This document shows, in pieces, positions 33,502-41,520 of a stretch of DNA of 64,000 bases (the first letter of the stretch is position 1; each line of letters begins with the position of its first letter). Below the pieces are notes generated by a model. That model saw nothing but the letters and a program-made list of their open reading frames with translations, was not told where the DNA came from and did no database searches. Source of the DNA: Streptomyces sp. S.PNR 29 (GTDB lineage Bacteria > Actinomycetota > Actinomycetes > Streptomycetales > Streptomycetaceae); assembly GCF_030386795.1 (NCBI RefSeq), contig NZ_JANUQM010000002.1, forward strand, positions 62,001 to 126,000, given 5' to 3'. A program made the translations under genes and the position numbers.

Positions 33502-34942
33502 GGCTGCTCAGCGACCGCTTCATGATCTTCCCCATGTCGTTGCGGGGGAGCGCGTCGAGATACCGGACGACCCGGGGCCGCTTGTGCGGGGCGAGGCGGC
33601 CGGCGACATGGTCCGCCAGCTCGTCGAGCCCGGGCGGGGACTGGGGGTCCGCCGGGACGATCCACGCCACGATCCGCTCGCCCAGGTCGGGGTCCGGCTC
33701 CCCGGTGACGGCCGCCTCCCGCACACCGGGGTGCTCCAGCAGCGCGTTCTCGATCTCACCCGCCCCGATCTTGTAACCCCCGCTCTTGATCAGGTCGGTG
33801 GCCTTGCGGCCGACGATCCGGACATAGCCGTCGGGATCGCGCACCGCCATGTCGCCGGTGCGGAACCAGCCGTCGGCGGTGAAGGCGGCGGCCGTGGCGT
33901 CGGGCCGGTTGAGGTACTCGGTGAACAGGTTCGGGCCGCGCACCTGGATCTCGCCGACGGTCTCGCCGTCGTACGACGTGATCTGCGTGCCGTCGTCCTC
34001 CACCAGCCGCAGTTCGACCCCGGGGAGCGGAACGCCCACCGTTCCCGCGCGCGGCTCCCCGTCCGCCCGGACGCTCGTGTTCATCAGCGTCTCCGTCATG
34101 CCGTACCGCTCGATCACCCGCCGCCCGGTCGCGGCGGCGATCCGCTCGTGGTCGTGCACGGGCAGCGCCGCGGAACCGGACACGAGCAGCCGCGCCCGGC
34201 CCAGCGCCTTCGCCAGCCCCGGGTCGCCGGGCAGCGCCTCCGCGATGCGGTGGTACATCGTCGGCACCCCGAACAGCATGGTGGCGCCGTCGTTCAGCTC
34301 CCGCGCCACGCCCTCGGGGCTGAACCGGCCGAGGTGCCGGACCGAGCCGCCGCGCCGCAGCGGGCCCAGGACGCCCAGCACCAGCCCGTGGACGTGGAAC
34401 AGCGGCAGCCCGTGCACGAGCACGTCGTCGCCGGTCCACTGCCAGGCGTCGGCGAGCGCGTCCAGGGTGGTGGCGACCGCCCCGCGCGAGATGACGGCAC
34501 CCTTGGGCGGGCCGGTGGTGCCGGAGGTGTACACGATCAGCGCGGCATCGCCCTCGTCGGCGCGGTCCTCGGGGACCGCGCCGGTGGCCCGCACATCGAC
34601 GTCGATGCGCTCCAAGGCGCCCACCACGGTGGGCAGTTCGGCACCGGGAGCAGCCAGCACCAGCGATGGCGCGCTGTCGGAGAGGATGTGCCCGAGTTCC
34701 TTCTCCCCGGACTTCGGGTTGAGCGGCACCGCGGGCACCCCGGCGAGCAGCGCCGCGACCACGGCGACGGCGGTCTCCATCGTCGGCGTCGCCCAGACGG
34801 CGACCCGCCCGCCGCCCGCCAGCCGGCCCGCGAGCGCGCCCGCCGCCGCGCCGAGCTCCGCGTACGTCAGGGAGCGGTCACCGAACCGCAGAGCGGGCCT
34901 GTCGGTCCGGCCGTCGGTCAGGGCCGGGAAGAGAGAGGACAC
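33494..34942 (-). CDS. matB: Malonyl-CoA synthetase
   Basis: 482 residues, ANL superfamily. Motifs are the phosphate loop VYTSGTTGPPKGAVISRGAV, RYGMTETLMNTSV, WFRTGDMAVRDPDGYVRIVG with the hinge Asp, and MGKIMKRSL with the catalytic Lys. The protein start MSSLFPALTDGRTDRPALRF and the rest match, as remembered, S. coelicolor MatB (SCO2444), which makes malonyl-CoA and methylmalonyl-CoA from the acid, ATP and CoA. The frame is open far upstream, but AAGGAG nine bases before the GTG at 34942 marks the start. The start of the carboxyltransferase gene lies inside its 3' end (eight-base overlap). Confidence 0.93.
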   Translation of the reverse strand: MSSLFPALTDGRTDRPALRFGDRSLTYAELGAAAGALAGRLAGGGRVAVWATPTMETAVAVVAALLAGVPAVPLNPKSGEKELGHILSDSAPSLVLAAPGAELPTVVGALERIDVDVRATGAVPEDRADEGDAALIVYTSGTTGPPKGAVISRGAVATTLDALADAWQWTGDDVLVHGLPLFHVHGLVLGVLGPLRRGGSVRHLGRFSPEGVARELNDGATMLFGVPTMYHRIAEALPGDPGLAKALGRARLLVSGSAALPVHDHERIAAATGRRVIERYGMTETLMNTSVRADGEPRAGTVGVPLPGVELRLVEDDGTQITSYDGETVGEIQVRGPNLFTEYLNRPDATAAAFTADGWFRTGDMAVRDPDGYVRIVGRKATDLIKSGGYKIGAGEIENALLEHPGVREAAVTGEPDPDLGERIVAWIVPADPQSPPGLDELADHVAGRLAPHKRPRVVRYLDALPRNDMGKIMKRSLSSHD

Positions 34943-35010
34943 GCGTCGTAACTCCTTAACTGTCGCTGCCTGTTGCCATGACTGTCGCTGCCTGTCGCCG
35001 TCCACGGTGC

Positions 35011-36372
35011 CTACCCGAAGCCCGGTACGACCATCACCAGCCACACCACCGCGGGTACCACCGCCACCACGATCCCCCCGTACACCATCAGCTGCCGGAA
35101 GAAACGCTCGCGGTCCACGTCCGGTGCCGCGGCCAGCACCAGCGCGCCGTTCGTCGAGAACGGGCTCACGTCCACCACCGTCGCCGACACCGCGAGCGCC
35201 GCCACCATGCCGACCGCCCCGATCTCGCCCTGCGCCAGGAACGGCACGGCGAGCGGGATCAGCGCGCCCATGATGCCGACGGAGGAGGCGAACGCCGACA
35301 CGAGTGCGCCGATGTAGCACAGCAGCACCGCCGCAAGGAGCGGGACGCCGATGCCGCCGACGCCCTCCCCGGCCCACTTGATGGTGCCCATCTCCTCCAG
35401 TACGCCGACGTACGTGAGGACACCGCAGATCAGCAGGACGGTCGGCCAGGCGATCTGCCCGACCGCCTTGCGGCTGTCCTCCGGCCAGGCGGTGCTCAGG
35501 AGCACGGCCAGGGTGATCGCGGTCAGGCCCGCGTCCAGGTCGAGGGCGAGGACGGCGACGACGAGGGCGACCAGGGCGGTGAGGGTGGCGATCCGGGCCG
35601 GGGTGAGGCGGGTGGTGCCGGGTGCGGTACCGGGCGCCGTGTCGGGGCGGGTGGCCACGGCGGTGGCGGCGGGGGCCGGGCGTGTGCCGGTGCCGCCCTC
35701 CGCCGGGCGGGCCCGCCCCTCGTCGCCGGTGCCGCCCGGGTCCCCGCCGGCCGTCACCGAGCCCCGCGCCCACAGTCTGAGCCCGCCGAAGAGGACGAAG
35801 ACGATGCCGGCGATGACCAGGTTGACGATCAGGGAGGCGAGGAACAGGACGATCTCGTTGCCCGGCAGCTTCTCGCGCTCGACGATGCCGTTGACGATCG
35901 AGCCGTAGATGCTGATCGGCGAGAATCCGCCGGCCTGGGCGCCGTGCACCACCAGCGCGCCCATCAGCAGCGGGCTGATCCCGTAGCGGGCGGCGAAGCT
36001 CAGCGCGATCGGCGCGACGATGGCGACCGCGGCCGGACTGAGCGCCCCGATCGCCGTGAGCGCGCCGGTGAGGGCGAACATCACCCAGGGGATCAGCGCC
36101 ACCCGGCCCCGGACCAGCCGGACGGCCGCGTGCACCAGCCAGTCGGTGGTGCCGTTCGCCCGCGCGATGGCGAACAGGTACGTGACGCCGACCAGGACGA
36201 CGAACAGGTCGCCCGGGAAGCCGGCGAAGATGCCGTCCGCGTCGAGACCGGCGACGAGTTCACCGACCCCGAAGGCGGCGGCGAGGGCGAGCGCGCCCAT
36301 GTTGACGGAGCGCGTGGTGGCGATGACGAACACCACGACGAGGACGAGGATCGAGACGAGTTCAGGGGACAT
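35011..36372 (-). CDS. matC: MatC-type dicarboxylate (malonate) carrier
   Basis: 453 residues and about eleven or twelve membrane spans. The N-terminal part (SILVLVVVFVIATTRSVNMG, GFPGDLFVVLVGVTYLFAIA, ARANGTTDWLV) matches the MatC_N/SLC13-like carrier group, and a central hydrophilic Pro/Ala/Gly-rich loop (about residues 205-260) separates two halves. The second half has FASSVGIMGALIPLAVPFLA. It should import malonate or a related dicarboxylate for the synthetase encoded next. GGGAG six bases before the ATG fixes the start against the longer open frame. Confidence 0.85.
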   Translation of the reverse strand: MSPELVSILVLVVVFVIATTRSVNMGALALAAAFGVGELVAGLDADGIFAGFPGDLFVVLVGVTYLFAIARANGTTDWLVHAAVRLVRGRVALIPWVMFALTGALTAIGALSPAAVAIVAPIALSFAARYGISPLLMGALVVHGAQAGGFSPISIYGSIVNGIVEREKLPGNEIVLFLASLIVNLVIAGIVFVLFGGLRLWARGSVTAGGDPGGTGDEGRARPAEGGTGTRPAPAATAVATRPDTAPGTAPGTTRLTPARIATLTALVALVVAVLALDLDAGLTAITLAVLLSTAWPEDSRKAVGQIAWPTVLLICGVLTYVGVLEEMGTIKWAGEGVGGIGVPLLAAVLLCYIGALVSAFASSVGIMGALIPLAVPFLAQGEIGAVGMVAALAVSATVVDVSPFSTNGALVLAAAPDVDRERFFRQLMVYGGIVVAVVPAVVWLVMVVPGFG

Positions 36373-36436
36373 ACGGGCTCCCGTCCTTGGGTCCCGGAGC
36401 GGTTGCGAGTCAGCGGTCGGGGGCAGCCCCTCCTGT

Positions 36437-36563
36437 GGCTCTGTGGCTCTGTGGCTCTGTGGCTGAGTGGCTGAGCCACTTTGCCTCTGCTGGCACGCCA
36501 GCCTGGGCCCGGCGGCGGGCGCCGTCAAGGGGTCGCGCGGAAATTGGCTCAGCCACTCAGCCA
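36437..36563. promoter_or_regulatory. Repeats between matC and matR, candidate MatR operator
   Basis: Between the divergent matC and GntR genes, the octamer TGTGGCTC is repeated three times in tandem with a fourth variant (about 36434-36465). It runs into TGGCTGAGTGGCTGAG (36460-36475), whose exact reverse complement CTCAGCCACTCAGCCA sits at 36548-36563. The first arm also contains the small palindrome AGTGGC-tga-GCCACT. Such paired symmetric sites suit a dimeric GntR regulator controlling both genes. Confidence 0.55.
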
Positions 36564-36605
36564 TCAACGGGTGCGGTGTTACGCTCCCGACGAGAGGGGG
36601 ATCCC

Positions 36606-37313
36606 GTGACCGACGCACTGCGCCCCATGACAAGGACACCGCTCTACCAGCAGGTCCTCGACCGCCTGCGCCAGTACGTCACCGAGGGCGGCCTGCGCGC
36701 CGGCGACCGCCTCCCGCCCGAGCGGGACCTGGCCCAGCGGCTCGGCGTCAGCCGTGCTTCCGTGAAGCAGGCGATCGTGGTCCTGGAGGTCCAGGGGCTG
36801 GTCGAGGCGCGGCACGGCGGCGGTACGTACCTCGTCCGGGACAGCCTCGACGTGGAGCCCGTCGAGAAGATGGTCGAACGCCGCCGGCGCCTCCCCGACG
36901 TGCTGGAGGCCCGTGAGGCCCTGGAGACGAAGCTCGCCGAACTGGCCGCCGAGCGCCGCACGGAGGACGACCTGGCCGCGATGCGGTCCGCGCTCGACCA
37001 CATGGCCGGAGAGATCGAGCGGGGCGGACCCGGCGTGGAGGGCGACCGTCTGTTCCACGCGGCCGTCACGGCGGCCGCGCACAGCGGTCTGCTCGCGGAG
37101 TTCATGCGCTCCATCGCCGGCCAGATCGCCGAGAGCCGCACCGAATCCCTCCGCCAGCCCGGCCGCCCCACCCGGTCCCTGGCCCAGCACCAGGCCATCC
37201 TCGACGCGATCGCCGACCGCCGCCCCCGGCAGGCGGCCACGGCCATGCGCCGCCATGTGCGGACGGTGGCGAAGGTACGGCTGCTGGACTGGGAGCCGGA
37301 GGAGGAACGGTAG
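36606..37313 (+). CDS. matR: GntR/FadR-family regulator of the malonate operon
   Basis: 235 residues. The N-terminal GntR winged helix (LYQQVLDRLRQYVTEGGLRA, GDRLPPERDLAQRLGVSRAS, LEVQGLVEARHGGGTYLVRD) is followed by an FCD ligand-binding domain with LEAREALETKLAELAAERRT, FHAAVTAAAHSG, and HQAILDAIADRRPRQAATAM with its metal-ligand His. FadR-type regulators in mat operons respond to malonate or malonyl-CoA. It is divergent from matC. GAGAGGGGG precedes the GTG by five bases. The mat name is from context; the ligand is not proven. Confidence 0.85.
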   Translation: MTDALRPMTRTPLYQQVLDRLRQYVTEGGLRAGDRLPPERDLAQRLGVSRASVKQAIVVLEVQGLVEARHGGGTYLVRDSLDVEPVEKMVERRRRLPDVLEAREALETKLAELAAERRTEDDLAAMRSALDHMAGEIERGGPGVEGDRLFHAAVTAAAHSGLLAEFMRSIAGQIAESRTESLRQPGRPTRSLAQHQAILDAIADRRPRQAATAMRRHVRTVAKVRLLDWEPEEER

Positions 37314-37383
37314 CGGGCGGCCGGGCTGTCCCGGTTCCTGACCGGGTTGTTAGCCTGCCGGGCGATCGACCGTACGTACGACG

Positions 37384-38268
37384 ATGGAGCCCGCCGTGCC
37401 CCGGATAGCACTCGTCACCTGCCGGCCCGGACCCGAGGTCAGCGTCGACCGCGACCTGCCCGTGCTGGTGCGTGCGGTGGAGCAGGCCGGGGCCGAGGCG
37501 TCCGCCGTGCTGTGGGACGACCCCGGCGTCGACTGGGGCTCCTTCGACCTCGCGGTGATCCGCTCGACCTGGGACTACAGCTGGCGGGCGGACGAGTTCA
37601 CGGCGTGGGCGGAGAAGTGCGGCGAGCTCACGCGGCTGGCGAATCCGGCGGACGTCATCCGCTGGAACACCGACAAGCGGTACCTCGGGGACCTCGCGGC
37701 GGCGGGCGTGCCCGTCGTGCCCACCCGCTACATAGCCCCCGGCGAGCCGGCCGACCTTCCCGACGACCACGAGTACGTCGTCAAGCCCACCTCCGGCGCG
37801 GGCGCCCGGTTCGCCGCCCGCTACACACCCGACGAGCACGCCACCGCCGTACGGCAGCTGGAGCGGATGCACGCCGAGGGGTTCACGGCGATGGTGCAGC
37901 CGTATGTCCGCGGCATCGACGTCAGCGGTGAACGGGCCCTGCAGTTCTTCGGCGGCCGCCTGCTGCACGCCAGCCGCAAGGGCGCCGTCCTGGCCCCCGG
38001 TACCCCCTACGACGAGCGCAAGGTGGCCCACCCGGGCCTGGAGCCGTGGACCCCGACCCCGGCCGAACTGTCCACCGCGGAGCGCGCGTTGGCCGCCGTA
38101 CCGGACTCGCCGGAGCTGCTGTACGGCCGTGTCGACCTGGTGGACGGGGAGGACGGCCGGCCGCGCGTGATGGAGCTGGAGCTGGTCGAGCCCAACCTCT
38201 TCCTGTCGCTGCACACCGGGTCGGTGCCGCGGGTGGCCGAAGCGGTGCTGGCGGCGGCTACCGGCTGA
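37384..38268 (+). CDS. ATP-grasp family ligase-like protein
   Basis: 294 residues. The N-terminal Rossmann-like part has VIRSTWDYSWRADEFTAWAE, a motif shared with the DcsG/PurK-like ATP-grasp group. The ATP-grasp core follows with HEYVVKPTSGAGARFAARYT, MVQPYVRGIDVSGERALQFF, and the metal-binding ELELVEPNLFLSLH near the end. Members couple ATP hydrolysis to formation of an amide or similar bond through an acyl-phosphate; the substrate is not evident. It ends 11 bases inside the convergent hypothetical gene and stands alone, not in an operon. Confidence 0.82.
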   Translation: MEPAVPRIALVTCRPGPEVSVDRDLPVLVRAVEQAGAEASAVLWDDPGVDWGSFDLAVIRSTWDYSWRADEFTAWAEKCGELTRLANPADVIRWNTDKRYLGDLAAAGVPVVPTRYIAPGEPADLPDDHEYVVKPTSGAGARFAARYTPDEHATAVRQLERMHAEGFTAMVQPYVRGIDVSGERALQFFGGRLLHASRKGAVLAPGTPYDERKVAHPGLEPWTPTPAELSTAERALAAVPDSPELLYGRVDLVDGEDGRPRVMELELVEPNLFLSLHTGSVPRVAEAVLAAATG

Positions 38269-38860
38269 CCTGCGTCCGCTGGAGCAGGCCCCAGGTGAAC
38301 TCGGCGACCACCTCGTGCCGTGCGCCCTCGGTGTCCGGGGCCGTGAAGGCCAGCCCCCAGCGGGTCGGGGCCGAGCCCTGGAGGGGGCGGGCGGGGGAGA
38401 AGGCCCGGGCCGCCTCGTCGATCGTGCAGGACCAGGGGGTGAGGTCGTCCACGGTGTGCAACGCGGGGCCCCGGGCACCGGGGGCGCGGACCAGCCACTC
38501 GTTCCAGACGGCGCCGTTTCCGGCGACGAGCACCTCGAAACGCAGGTCCGGCCAGAGGGGGAGACGCCAGTGCAGGGCCTCGCACTCCAGGTCGCCGATC
38601 CTGCGGGACGTGACGGACTCCGGTTCGCCGAGGACCGAGCGGTAGCGGCTCGCTGCCGAGCGGGCGCGCGGGGAGCGGACCATCGCCTGCCACCGTTTGT
38701 TGGCCTCGCGCATGTCCGCGATCGAGACGCCCAGCTCATGGCGGGCGTCCTCCACCAGGTCCGGGTTGTGGTCGGCCATGCGGCGCAGCAGCACCAGCTG
38801 GAAGTCGAGCGGTGTGAAGGGGCTAGCGGGGCGCTTTCCGGAGGACGGCATGGGACCCAT
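38258..38860 (-). CDS. Hypothetical protein at the end of the AftD-like operon
   Basis: 200 residues that I do not recognise. It is soluble with no signal peptide. An N-terminal helical segment (TPLDFQLVLLRRMADHNPDL, VSIADMREANKRWQAM) is followed by a beta-rich region full of Trp (LECEALHWRLPLWPDLRFEV, WNEWLVRAPGARGPALHTVD). The start overlaps the end of the FkbM gene by 38 bases (29 if the ATG at 38851 is used), so it is the last member of the leftward envelope operon. No catalytic motif is visible. Confidence 0.7.
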   Translation of the reverse strand: MGPMPSSGKRPASPFTPLDFQLVLLRRMADHNPDLVEDARHELGVSIADMREANKRWQAMVRSPRARSAASRYRSVLGEPESVTSRRIGDLECEALHWRLPLWPDLRFEVLVAGNGAVWNEWLVRAPGARGPALHTVDDLTPWSCTIDEAARAFSPARPLQGSAPTRWGLAFTAPDTEGARHEVVAEFTWGLLQRTQVSR

Positions 38861-39641
38861 CGTCGCCCACGGTGCGCGGGGCGGGCCGGCGGCCGTCCGG
38901 CAGGAACAGCACCGAGTTGACGTAGCGCGGTCCCCGGAAGGGCAGCACGCGGCGCAGCAGGCCCTGGGAGACCACGTGGCAGGCGTCGGCCTGGTGCGTC
39001 TCCAGGGGGAAGGAGGCCAGCGGGACCCAGGTGTCGCCGGGGAGGACCCAGCCGTCGTAGCCGAGCAGGGACAGGTACGTCACCACCGGGGCGATCGGCT
39101 GGATGCGGCACTCCAGCTCGACGAAGAGGGCCGGGCGGTCGCGGGCCAGCAGGCCCGTCGCGCCGCGCAGCACCGCCGCCTCGTTGCCGTCGACGTCGAT
39201 CTTGACGAAGCCGACGTCCTTCAGGCCCAGCTCGTCCAGGGTCACGCAGGGGACGTCCAGCGCGCGGGCGTGGATGTCCCGGCGGACCAGGGACGACACA
39301 CCCCGGGCGCCGGAGTCGTCCGGGGGCAGCCACAGGCGGGCGATGCCGGGGCGGTCGGAGGCCGCGGCCCGGACCACACGGACGTTCCCGGGGCAGCCGT
39401 CGGCGAGCAGTCGTGCCAGGTGCGGGACCGGCTCCACGGTCACCACCTGACGTGCGAGGCCGGCCAGGCGGTGCGTCCAGGGGCCGTACCAGCCGCCCAC
39501 GTCCACGGCCGTGCCGCAGCCGGGCGGGCACAGGTCGGCGAGCCGGGCCAGCTCGGGTTCGAAGCGGGGATAGACGGCTCTGGCGGTCGCCGCCACGAGG
39601 CGGGCGGGCAGGAAGGGGGCCAGCCGGGCGGCCAGGGTCAT
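38823..39641 (-). CDS. FkbM-family SAM methyltransferase
   Basis: 272 residues with an SAM-binding fold: TAVDVGGWYGPWTHRLAG (motif I), VVTVEPVPHLARLLADG, and the FkbM hallmark FVKIDVDGNEAAVLRGATGL. FkbM enzymes O-methylate sugars or polyketides. Its ATG overlaps the stop of the UPF0434/Trm112 gene (ATGA). In this operon a sugar of a glycan or glycolipid is the likeliest acceptor. Confidence 0.87.
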   Translation of the reverse strand: MTLAARLAPFLPARLVAATARAVYPRFEPELARLADLCPPGCGTAVDVGGWYGPWTHRLAGLARQVVTVEPVPHLARLLADGCPGNVRVVRAAASDRPGIARLWLPPDDSGARGVSSLVRRDIHARALDVPCVTLDELGLKDVGFVKIDVDGNEAAVLRGATGLLARDRPALFVELECRIQPIAPVVTYLSLLGYDGWVLPGDTWVPLASFPLETHQADACHVVSQGLLRRVLPFRGPRYVNSVLFLPDGRRPAPRTVGDDGSHAVLRKAPR

Positions 39642-39865
39642 GGGGCCATCCTCTTCAGGAGCTCCTCGTGCTCGTCCTCCGGCACCTGTTCCCCGGAGGA
39701 CGGCAGCAGCTGCGGGATGCCGTCGACGATCGGGTAGCGGCGGCGCAGGCGCGGGTTGTAGAGGGCCTCTTCGGAGGCGACCCGCTCGTCCGGGAGCAGC
39801 AGGTGCAGCGGGCCCTTGTCGAGCGGGCACGCCAGGATCTTCAGCAGGGGGTCGTCGGGAGTCAT
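39638..39865 (-). CDS. UPF0434/Trm112-like small protein
   Basis: 75 residues with the family pattern: LKILACPLDKGPLHLLL near the start and RRYPIVDGIPQLLPSSGE near the end. Trm112 proteins activate partner methyltransferases, and UPF0434 members sit beside envelope genes in many bacteria. Two methyltransferases flank it within 1.5 kb, so it may serve one of them. Both ends overlap neighbours by four bases. Confidence 0.85.
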   Translation of the reverse strand: MTPDDPLLKILACPLDKGPLHLLLPDERVASEEALYNPRLRRRYPIVDGIPQLLPSSGEQVPEDEHEELLKRMAP

Positions 39866-40773
39866 GGGGGAGTCAACTCTCTGGCGGGGGACTGGGGCGC
39901 CGTGTCGTGCTTCGGCATGCTCAGCAGCACGGCGACGGCGAGCACCGTGCCCGCCACGCGCAGCGCCAGCCGCAGCGGCTCGTCCGGCAGCGCCTCGCCG
40001 AACGACAGCGTGCCGAGCACCGCCGTGTAGAGGCAGGTCACGGTCGTGCACACCGGCACGATCAGCGAGGCCCGGCAGCGCTGCAGCGCCGCCTGCGACA
40101 TGACCAGGCCGAACACGCCGGTGAAGAGCAGGAGGTACGGGTACGGGGACGACAGCAGGTCCAGCAGGGCGCCGACCGGCCCGCTGGTCGTCAGATAACT
40201 GGAGACCCCTTTGATGGCGAGCGAGCTGACGCCGTAGAGCAGGCCCACCGCCACGCCGTACTCGACGCCGGTCGTCGGCAGGCGGTGCCGGTGGCGGGCG
40301 CGGCGCTCGGCCGCGTTGTACAGCCATACGCCGGCCGCCAGCGACGGCACGCACACCAGCAGGATCAGCGGGTACGGCGCCGCGCGGCTGACGGTGTCCG
40401 AGCCTTCCCGCAGGGACAGCACGACCATCAGCAGCGCGAGGAGGATGGCGCCGAGCGCGTACCGCTCCCGCCCGGTGGTCTCCTCGCCCAGCAGCCGGGA
40501 CGACAGCAGCACGAGCAGCACCAGGCCGGAGACGAAGATGCCCTGCGCGGCGGCGATCGGCAGCGTGCGGTAGACGGCCAGCTGGGCGGCGAAACCGGCG
40601 GCGAGCGCGAGGGAACCACCGATCCACAGGGGGCTGCCCAGCACCAGCCGCAGCAGCCGGGCGGGCCGCCGGATCGTCACCTCCGGCAGGGCGGTGAGCG
40701 CCCGTTTCTCCAGGACGAAACCGAGGCTGTACAGCGTGTTCGCCAGCAGGGCCGAGGCCACTCCCCACCACAT
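39862..40773 (-). CDS. EamA/DMT-type membrane transporter
   Basis: 303 residues with about nine or ten hydrophobic helices and a repeat of two EamA-like halves: VASALLANTLYSLGFVLEKR, YRTLPIAAAQGIFVSGLVLL, LVMSQAALQRCRASLIVPVC and GTLSFGEALP. DMT-superfamily members export metabolites or flip small lipid-linked sugars. Inside a glycan operon it could move a lipid-phosphate sugar donor across the membrane for AftD, which uses such donors. Its stop overlaps the next gene (ATGA). Confidence 0.82.
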   Translation of the reverse strand: MWWGVASALLANTLYSLGFVLEKRALTALPEVTIRRPARLLRLVLGSPLWIGGSLALAAGFAAQLAVYRTLPIAAAQGIFVSGLVLLVLLSSRLLGEETTGRERYALGAILLALLMVVLSLREGSDTVSRAAPYPLILLVCVPSLAAGVWLYNAAERRARHRHRLPTTGVEYGVAVGLLYGVSSLAIKGVSSYLTTSGPVGALLDLLSSPYPYLLLFTGVFGLVMSQAALQRCRASLIVPVCTTVTCLYTAVLGTLSFGEALPDEPLRLALRVAGTVLAVAVLLSMPKHDTAPQSPARELTPP

Positions 40774-40785
40774 GACCCGGCCCCC

Positions 40786-41520
40786 TCACGTCTTCCGGGC
40801 GTGCAGCAGCAGGATCGACGCGAGCGCTGGTCTGGCGCAGGCCAGGCGGTCCAGCGGGCGCAGCGGGCGCGGTACGCCGTGGAAGGGCGCCCCGGCGAGA
40901 CGGACCACCTCGAAGCCGGCCGCCGTGACGAACTCCCGCAGTGCGCGGGCGGTGTACAGGCGCAGGTGCCCGACGACCTCCCGGCCCGGTCGGCCGTGGA
41001 TCGCGCGCAGACTGACCTCCGAGAAGACCGGCTGGATCCCGGCCAGCAGCAGGCCGCGGTTGTACCAGGCCGCCAGGTTCGGGGTGGAGAGCATCAGATG
41101 TCCTCCCGGGCGCAGCACGCGGCGGATCTCGTCCAGGGCGGCGTCCGGGTCGACGAGGTGCTCGATCACTTCGCTGAACAGCACGGCGTCCGCGGAGCCG
41201 GTGGCGAACGGCAGTCCTCGGCCGGTGAGTTCACCGCGCACGGCGTACGGCAGGCGGGTGCGGGCGCGGCGGAGGGCGTCCTGGGACCAGTCGACGCCAA
41301 TGAGGCGGTGGCCGGGCAGGAGGGGGGCGGCGGTGGCCGCCGCGGTGCCGTCGCCGCAGCCGATGTCGAGGACGGTGCGGGGGCCTGCGGCGGCCGGGCC
41401 GAGGGCCTCGGCCAGCATCCGGGCCTGGCGGCGGCTGCGGGGGGTGCCCGAGGCGACGGGGACGGTGGGGTCCTCGTAGAAGTCGCGGAGGTCCTTGGGC
41501 GGCGGGGCCGTGGTGGTCAC
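40786..41520 (-). CDS. Class I SAM methyltransferase
   Basis: 244 residues: TVLDIGCGDGTAAATAAPLL (motif I), LIGVDWSQDALRRARTRLPY, FATGSADAVLFSEVIEHLVD (motif with Asp and Glu-His), EIRRVLRPGGHLMLSTPNLA. The pattern is that of ubiquinone/menaquinone-type or sugar methyltransferases. Its GTG directly abuts the stop of the condensation-like gene, so the two are coupled. The acceptor is unknown. Confidence 0.88.
   Translation of the reverse strand: MTTTAPPPKDLRDFYEDPTVPVASGTPRSRRQARMLAEALGPAAAGPRTVLDIGCGDGTAAATAAPLLPGHRLIGVDWSQDALRRARTRLPYAVRGELTGRGLPFATGSADAVLFSEVIEHLVDPDAALDEIRRVLRPGGHLMLSTPNLAAWYNRGLLLAGIQPVFSEVSLRAIHGRPGREVVGHLRLYTARALREFVTAAGFEVVRLAGAPFHGVPRPLRPLDRLACARPALASILLLHARKT

Noticed and set aside
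33494..35773. 759-residue version of matB starting at 35773
   Set aside because: The first 275 residues are Gly/Arg-rich shadow sequence lying opposite the end of matC; a good ribosome binding site precedes the GTG at 34942.
36434..36465. Tandem TGTGGCTC units as a CRISPR array
   Set aside because: Units are 8 bp with no spacers, and no cas genes are present.
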